From UTCHB3 sp964431385 (lineage in GTDB: Bacteria > Bacteroidota > Ignavibacteria > Ignavibacteriales > Ignavibacteriaceae): a DNA stretch of 18,575 bases. Below are positions 14,091 to 18,575 of the stretch, in pieces (within the stretch, counting starts at the first letter, position 1; each line of letters opens with the position of its first letter). The DNA lies in NCBI GenBank assembly GCA_964431385.1, contig CAYSJM010000070.1:1-18575 (forward strand). The letters run 5' to 3'. The notes under the pieces are model-generated. The model saw only the letters and a program-made list of their open reading frames with translations. It made no database searches and was not told the DNA's origin. The position numbers were made by a program, and so were the translations under genes.

Positions 14091-15145
14091 CATCTATGTT
14101 TAATTTTTGGGACTTCCTGATCATTTTATTGTATGCCCTTGTGCCTTTGGTTTTTATTATTCCGTTTGCACTTATGGCAGTTTTTGCTGAAAGAAAAATC
14201 TCGGCATGGATTCAGAACCGGGTTGGTCCCAACAGAACCGGTCCGGGTGGATGGTTTCAAACCACTGCTGATATTCTTAAATTGATGCAAAAAGAAGACA
14301 TTGTTGCTCTTGGAGCTGACAAAAAGCTCTTTCTTATAGCACCAATCGTTGTTTTTCTCGGTAGCTACGCTGCTTATGCCGCACTTCCTTTTACCTCCGT
14401 ATATATCGGTACAAATATCAATCTTGGAGTTTTGTTCATGGTTGCTATTTCGGGATATGTGGTAGCAGGAATCGTCTTTGCAGGTTGGGCGTCAGATAAC
14501 AAATACTCAATAATGGGTTCTATGAGATCTGCTTCACAACTTGTTAGCTACGAAATTCCAACACTATTTGTTATTATATCCATTTTTGCAGTGACCCAAC
14601 AATTTAATCTTCACGAATTGAGCGAGATGCAAACTTCAAATATCCTGAACTGGGGTATTTTTGGATTTGATGGTCTTGGCTACAAAAGAATCTTATTGAT
14701 TCCGGCTCTTTTTGTTTTGATGATTGTCTTGTTTATCAGCACTCTCGCAGAGGTGAACAGAACCCCGTTCGATCTACCTGAAGCAGAGTCAGAACTTGTC
14801 GCAGGTTTTCATACCGAATATAGCGGAATGAAATTTGCTCTTTTCTTTCTTTCTGAATATGCAAATATGTTTGCGGTTTCAGCTCTCGTAACTTCATTTT
14901 TCCTCGGTGGTTATCAATCACCTTTTGGTTACCTCGGCAATCTTACCGGTCTCACTTGGTTGGTACCGGTTGAACAGGTTTTTTGGTTCTTAACCAAGGG
15001 ATTAATCCTCGTAGCAGTCCAAATTTGGATGAGATGGTCACTCCCCCGCTTAAGAATGGATCAGCTAATGAAAGTCTGCTGGAAGTATCTGATACCGATA
15101 GCATTCCTGTGTTTTATTTACATCACGATCGTAATGTTTATATAG
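14087..15145 (+). CDS. nuoH: NADH-quinone oxidoreductase subunit H (NuoH/ND1)
   Basis: Membrane subunit that anchors the peripheral arm and forms the quinone entry channel. The 352 residues have about eight transmembrane helices. AERKISAWIQNRVGPNRTGPGG (residues 35-56) is the first cytoplasmic loop signature. SIMGSMRSASQLVSYEIP at 141-158 is the second, and AEVNRTPFDLPEAESELVAG (221-240) followed by FHTEYSGMKFALFFLSEYAN (241-260) is the third, holding the acidic residues that couple quinone chemistry to proton transfer. It follows nuoD directly with a 4-base overlap. In 14-gene nuo operons nuoE, nuoF and nuoG lie between these two genes, and here they do not. Confidence 0.97.
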   Translation: MTSMFNFWDFLIILLYALVPLVFIIPFALMAVFAERKISAWIQNRVGPNRTGPGGWFQTTADILKLMQKEDIVALGADKKLFLIAPIVVFLGSYAAYAALPFTSVYIGTNINLGVLFMVAISGYVVAGIVFAGWASDNKYSIMGSMRSASQLVSYEIPTLFVIISIFAVTQQFNLHELSEMQTSNILNWGIFGFDGLGYKRILLIPALFVLMIVLFISTLAEVNRTPFDLPEAESELVAGFHTEYSGMKFALFFLSEYANMFAVSALVTSFFLGGYQSPFGYLGNLTGLTWLVPVEQVFWFLTKGLILVAVQIWMRWSLPRLRMDQLMKVCWKYLIPIAFLCFIYITIVMFI

Positions 15146-15146
15146 T

Positions 15147-15686
15147 ATGATGAACGCAATATCTATCTATCTCAATGAGATAAAATCTGCAGTAATGACT
15201 ACTCTTATAGGTATGAAAATTACCTGGAAGAATATGTTCTACGAATCTGTTACGATTCAATACCCCGAAGTGAAACCTATCCTTCCCGAAAGGACAAGGA
15301 ACCGCCTCTTTGTCAATATGGACGACTGTATCGGTTGCGACCAATGTGCCCGTGCCTGTCCGGTTAGTTGTATCGATATCGAAACGGTGAAATGTGTCCC
15401 CGGTGAAGACCTCGGAAAAACCAGCAATGGTAAAAAGAAAATGTTATGGGTTACAAAATTCGACATCGATTTTGCAAAATGCTGCTATTGCCAGCTTTGT
15501 GTCTTCCCATGTCCTACTGATTGTATCTACATGACTGATGTTTATGAGTTCTCCGAGTTCGACAGATCATCACTTATTTACAACTTTGCTACATTAACTC
15601 CTGAAGAATCTGCTGAAAAGCAAGAAAATTTCAGGATACACGCTGAAAGCAAAGCTAAACCTGTACAACCAAATACGGCAAGTTAG
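15147..15686 (+). CDS. nuoI: NADH-quinone oxidoreductase subunit I (NuoI), two [4Fe-4S] clusters
   Basis: Ferredoxin-like subunit with clusters N6a and N6b that pass electrons to NuoB. The 179 residues hold two motifs of the form CxxCxxCxxxCP: C61, C64, C67, C71 and C112, C115, C118, C122. The spacing from C71 to C112 is 41 residues, longer than in E. coli, because of a Lys/Gly-rich insertion around 82-103 (KCVPGEDLGKTSNGKKKM). Extra cysteines sit at 75, 83, 113 and 126. The N-terminal amphipathic helix (1-32) is the expected membrane-surface anchor. Two adjacent ATGs (15147, 15150) could start it. It begins 1 base after the nuoH stop. Confidence 0.95.
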   Translation: MMNAISIYLNEIKSAVMTTLIGMKITWKNMFYESVTIQYPEVKPILPERTRNRLFVNMDDCIGCDQCARACPVSCIDIETVKCVPGEDLGKTSNGKKKMLWVTKFDIDFAKCCYCQLCVFPCPTDCIYMTDVYEFSEFDRSSLIYNFATLTPEESAEKQENFRIHAESKAKPVQPNTAS

Positions 15687-15689
15687 TTT

Positions 15690-16187
15690 ATGCAATTATT
15701 CGATTTATTCTTCTATATTTTTGCAACCGTAATTGTCGTCTCCGGCACAGTTACAGTTCTTAATAAAAATCTTATTTATTCTGCATTTGCCCTCCTCGTC
15801 CTTTTAAGTAGCGTGGCTGCCATGTTTTTTATTCTGGGGGCCGAGTTTTTGGCGATGGTGCAGATTTTGATTTATGTTGGTGGTATTCTGATCCTGGTCG
15901 TTTTTGGTATTATGCTTACCGGTCAGGTGAAGTCGGTTCCGATTCGGGAAAATTTCCTCTATCTCCTGCTTGCCTCTGTGACAACCGGATTGCTTTGTGG
16001 ACTGCTTGTCACCGGAATAACTTCAAATGAATCATTAAAACTCTCAACTGATATTCTCTCAACCCCAATAAAGGATTTGGGAAAGATTTTAATTGACAAG
16101 TATTATTTAATTTTTGGCGTACTCGGCGTTTTGCTTTTGGTGATTCTAATAGCAGCAGCCGGTATGGCACGAAACAATAAAGATTAG
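15690..16187 (+). CDS. nuoJ: NADH-quinone oxidoreductase subunit J (NuoJ/ND6)
   Basis: Integral membrane subunit of the central hydrophilic axis. The 165 residues show five hydrophobic helices at about 3-22, 29-49, 54-77, 88-110 and 140-160. GAEFLAMVQILIYVGGILIL (residues 50-69) is the conserved third helix, whose Tyr-Gly-Gly (62-65) forms the pi-bulge that rearranges during turnover. The soluble loop between the last two helices (about 111-138) is short. The gene starts 3 bases after nuoI and ends 2 bases before nuoK. Confidence 0.95.
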   Translation: MQLFDLFFYIFATVIVVSGTVTVLNKNLIYSAFALLVLLSSVAAMFFILGAEFLAMVQILIYVGGILILVVFGIMLTGQVKSVPIRENFLYLLLASVTTGLLCGLLVTGITSNESLKLSTDILSTPIKDLGKILIDKYYLIFGVLGVLLLVILIAAAGMARNNKD

Positions 16188-16189
16188 TT

Positions 16190-16495
16190 ATGGTTGGTCT
16201 AAATCATTTTCTTATACTTTCATCGATCCTTTTCTGCCTCGGATTGTTTGGTGTTATCACCAGAAAAAATGCGATAACAGTTCTTATGGGGCTTGAAATG
16301 ATTCTGAATGCAGCTTCTCTCAATTTTGTTGCCATCTCACGATTCTCTAATATGGCAGCAGATGGACAGGTTATTTCTCTGTTCGTTATCGTTCTCGCAG
16401 CATCAGAGGCAGCGATTGCACTGGCAATCGTGTTAAATCTCTATAAAAATTATGCTAATGTAAATGTTGATGAAATTAACTCCTTAAAAGAATAA
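16190..16495 (+). CDS. nuoK: NADH-quinone oxidoreductase subunit K (NuoK/ND4L)
   Basis: MrpC-like membrane subunit with three transmembrane helices in 101 residues. E36 in MGLEMILNAASLNF and E73 in AASEAAIALAIVL are the two membrane-embedded glutamates (E. coli E36 and E72) that form part of the proton path between NuoJ/H and NuoN. The cytoplasmic C-terminal tail (about 86-101) is hydrophilic. Packing with its neighbours is tight, with 2 bases to nuoJ and 3 bases to nuoL, typical of a single transcript. Confidence 0.97.
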   Translation: MVGLNHFLILSSILFCLGLFGVITRKNAITVLMGLEMILNAASLNFVAISRFSNMAADGQVISLFVIVLAASEAAIALAIVLNLYKNYANVNVDEINSLKE

Positions 16496-16498
16496 AGA

Positions 16499-18556
16499 AT
16501 GAACACGCAACTCACTATTATTCAGTTACTCGTAGTTTTGCTGCCTCTTTTAGGCTTCATGGTGGCTATTTTGAGCCCAAGGAGCATGAAGAAGATGTAC
16601 ATCGCGGAAGTAAGCATCATGTTTGTTTCGCTTCTGTTGGCTGCATTTCTATTTGTTATCAAGATTCACGACTATCCAAATGATACAATCGGATTGTCTT
16701 TCACCTTGTTCACTTTAGGTGGAGCGGGCGAGGGATTTAAATTCATTGTTGATATTGCGATGGATAACATGACCGTGGCTCTCCTCTTCATGGTAACTCT
16801 AATCAGTTTTCTGGTGCACTTCTTCTCTTTGGAGTATATGCACGACGAACCGCTGAAAAACAGATACTTTGGATATCTTGGGCTCTTTACTTTTTCAATG
16901 CTCGGCCTTTTAAGCACCGGAAGCATAATGTTTATCTACATCTTCTGGGAACTTGTTGGTCTTTCTTCTTATCTCCTCATCGGATTTTGGGGATATAAAG
17001 ATGAAGCAGCCAACGCATGCAGCAAAGCGTTTATCACAAACCGTGTTGGTGATTTTGGCTTTTTCCTCGGTATTCTGATGTTATTCATTACTTACGGAAC
17101 CTTCAGCCTGACCGACATTTTTAGAATGATCAGCGAAGGTCAGTACCCATTGGGTAGTGAAATGTGGCTGACTGTTACAGGTCTGCTCCTTTTTGCAGGT
17201 GCAGTTGGAAAATCAGCTCAATTTCCTCTTCATGTCTGGCTTCCTGATGCGATGGCTGGTCCAACCCCTGTGAGTGCTCTCATTCATGCTGCTACAATGG
17301 TTGCTGCGGGTGTTTACATGATCGTGAGACTCTTCCCGATGTTTACCGAAGGGGCTTTCCTTACAATCGGTATAATAGGTGGATTCTCTGCTTTGATGGC
17401 AGCAACAATAGCTTTGACACAGTTGGATATAAAGAAAATTCTCGCTTATTCTACTGTCAGTCAATTAGGTCTGATGGTTCTGGCGGTTGGAGTTGGTGCT
17501 TATCATGCGGCTATAATTCACCTTCTGTTCCATGCATTCTTTAAAGCCGGCTTGTTCCTTGGCTCCGGCTCCATTATCCATGCTACTCATTCGCAGGATA
17601 TTATGGATATGGGTGGACTAAGAAAAAAGATGCCCGTCACTTTTTACACAACTTTGATATATTCCCTCTCCCTTGTGGGTTTCCCGTTGACAATTGGATT
17701 TCTAAGCAAAGAGATGATTTTAACATCATCGATTACACTCGGATCTCTATCCGGGAATTATATCTACTTCATTTTTGCTGTACTTACTAGCACGCTTACA
17801 TCTTTTTATATCTTTAGATATGTATTCCTGATTTTCTTTGGCGAACCAAGAAATCATCACGCTTATGAGCACGCACACGATTTTAACATATTCATAAAAT
17901 TGCCTCTAATTTTATTGGCAACTTTATGTTTCTTTTTCCTATTCACTTTCAACCCGATTACTCTTCACGGTACTTATCTTACCGATTTGCTTTTCAGGTT
18001 GCCAAAAATTTTACTTCCACCCGATGTAACTTATTCATTCCTCACTTCAAGTGGCGAAGGAACGATTTATACAGAAGGATACATGCATACCCTTCACGGT
18101 TCTGAGATTCTGGTAACTGTTATCTCCGGACTGATTATCGCCTCAGGTATTGGTACTGCATGGTATATGTATATGAAGAAAAAACTTTTGCCAAAGGTTC
18201 CGCAAGGATTTTTGGGAAAACTCTACATCTTTTCACAGAGGGCTTGGTACATCGACGCATTGTATGACGCCACTGTTATTAGATTAACCTTCTTGACTGC
18301 CTCATTGATGACTCTTATCGATAAGTTCGTTGTTGATGGTGCAGTTAATCTTGGTGCTAAAACTACAATGATCCTCGGCAGATTTGGTGCCGGATTTGAT
18401 TTGTATGTCGTTGACGGGCTCGTTAACCTCGTTGCCTGGATCAACGGTCTCGCAAGTATGATAATAAGAAAATTCCAAACCGGGAAAGTGCAGACCTATC
18501 TCACTCTCGTTATGGTCTTTATAGTAATTTTTGTAATGTATATTTTTTCTAATTAA
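16499..18556 (+). CDS. nuoL: NADH-quinone oxidoreductase subunit L (NuoL/ND5), antiporter-like
   Basis: The most distal proton-pumping subunit of complex I. The 685 residues are complete. FWELVGLSSYLLIGFW at 149-164 contains the key E151 in TM5. VGKSAQFPLHVWLPDAMAGP (residues 236-255), then TPVSALIHAATMVAAGVYM, contains K238 in the broken TM7 and H263. HLLFHAFFKAGLFLGSGS at 341-358 contains K349, and GFLSKEM at 400-406 contains K404 in the broken TM12. After residue 560 comes the amphipathic lateral helix region that clamps the membrane arm, ending in a final transmembrane helix (about 667-683). Two similar segments, DKFVVDGAVNLGA (608-620) and DLYVVDGLVNLVA (634-646), lie in tandem in that region. 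The remaining 19 bases after the stop contain GGAAG, which may be the ribosome site of the next gene, expected to be nuoM. Confidence 0.97.
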   Translation: MNTQLTIIQLLVVLLPLLGFMVAILSPRSMKKMYIAEVSIMFVSLLLAAFLFVIKIHDYPNDTIGLSFTLFTLGGAGEGFKFIVDIAMDNMTVALLFMVTLISFLVHFFSLEYMHDEPLKNRYFGYLGLFTFSMLGLLSTGSIMFIYIFWELVGLSSYLLIGFWGYKDEAANACSKAFITNRVGDFGFFLGILMLFITYGTFSLTDIFRMISEGQYPLGSEMWLTVTGLLLFAGAVGKSAQFPLHVWLPDAMAGPTPVSALIHAATMVAAGVYMIVRLFPMFTEGAFLTIGIIGGFSALMAATIALTQLDIKKILAYSTVSQLGLMVLAVGVGAYHAAIIHLLFHAFFKAGLFLGSGSIIHATHSQDIMDMGGLRKKMPVTFYTTLIYSLSLVGFPLTIGFLSKEMILTSSITLGSLSGNYIYFIFAVLTSTLTSFYIFRYVFLIFFGEPRNHHAYEHAHDFNIFIKLPLILLATLCFFFLFTFNPITLHGTYLTDLLFRLPKILLPPDVTYSFLTSSGEGTIYTEGYMHTLHGSEILVTVISGLIIASGIGTAWYMYMKKKLLPKVPQGFLGKLYIFSQRAWYIDALYDATVIRLTFLTASLMTLIDKFVVDGAVNLGAKTTMILGRFGAGFDLYVVDGLVNLVAWINGLASMIIRKFQTGKVQTYLTLVMVFIVIFVMYIFSN

Positions 18557-18575
18557 AGAAACCGGAAGAATATAA

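Noticed and set aside
1..18575. CRISPR array, tRNA/rRNA genes, insertion sequences, phage or defence genes.
   Set aside because: No regularly spaced repeats, cloverleaf sequences, transposase motifs or terminal inverted repeats were seen; coding density is nearly complete with housekeeping genes.

Overview
This 18.6 kb window is an AT-rich, gene-dense stretch of bacterial chromosome carrying core metabolism and respiration genes. The set of genes suggests a member of the Bacteroidota/Chlorobiota/Ignavibacteriota assemblage, most likely Ignavibacteria-like. Three things point there: a short 415-residue Rho without the long N-terminal insertion common in Bacteroidetes, a complex I cluster that runs nuoABCD directly into nuoHIJKL, and candidate TAnnTTTG promoter elements. 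The lineage is inferred from gene content only. I see no tRNA, rRNA, CRISPR array, insertion sequence, prophage gene or other sign of recent transfer.

Layout. Positions 1-105 hold the last codons of an unidentified plus-strand gene, followed by adk (171-830, plus). Adk meets a long minus-strand block tail to tail, and the two coding ends overlap by 4 bases. Read in its own direction, the downstream half of that block is pyrK, pyrD, folC, rho, pdxA, a SAM methyltransferase and ftsE (7389 down to 827). Neighbouring genes there overlap by 4-14 bases or are separated by 1-23 bases, so it looks like one seven-gene operon for pyrimidine, folate and pyridoxal phosphate synthesis plus transcription termination and cell division. 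Upstream of it, across a 189-base gap, lies a second tightly packed minus-strand operon (11294 down to 7579): alr, a helical protein of unknown function, a mannose-1-phosphate guanylyltransferase and an atypical RpiB-like protein. Alr and ManC feed the cell wall and envelope glycans.

A 196-base divergent intergenic region (11295-11490) separates alr from the plus-strand nuo operon: nuoA, B, C, D, H, I, J, K, L, running to the right edge. nuoM and nuoN would be expected just beyond. The NADH-oxidising module genes nuoE, nuoF and nuoG are absent from their usual place between nuoD and nuoH, so this locus encodes an 11-subunit-type complex I or depends on an input module encoded elsewhere.

Most of the window is ordinary. 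The points most worth a second look are: the RpiB-like protein, which carries Asp where the catalytic Cys normally sits and has an extra N-terminal domain with a CxxC; the nuo cluster lacking EFG; a Gly in NuoA at a normally acidic membrane position; the unrecognised helical protein between alr and manC; and a TTG start for pyrK. I did not find a convincing new multi-gene system.
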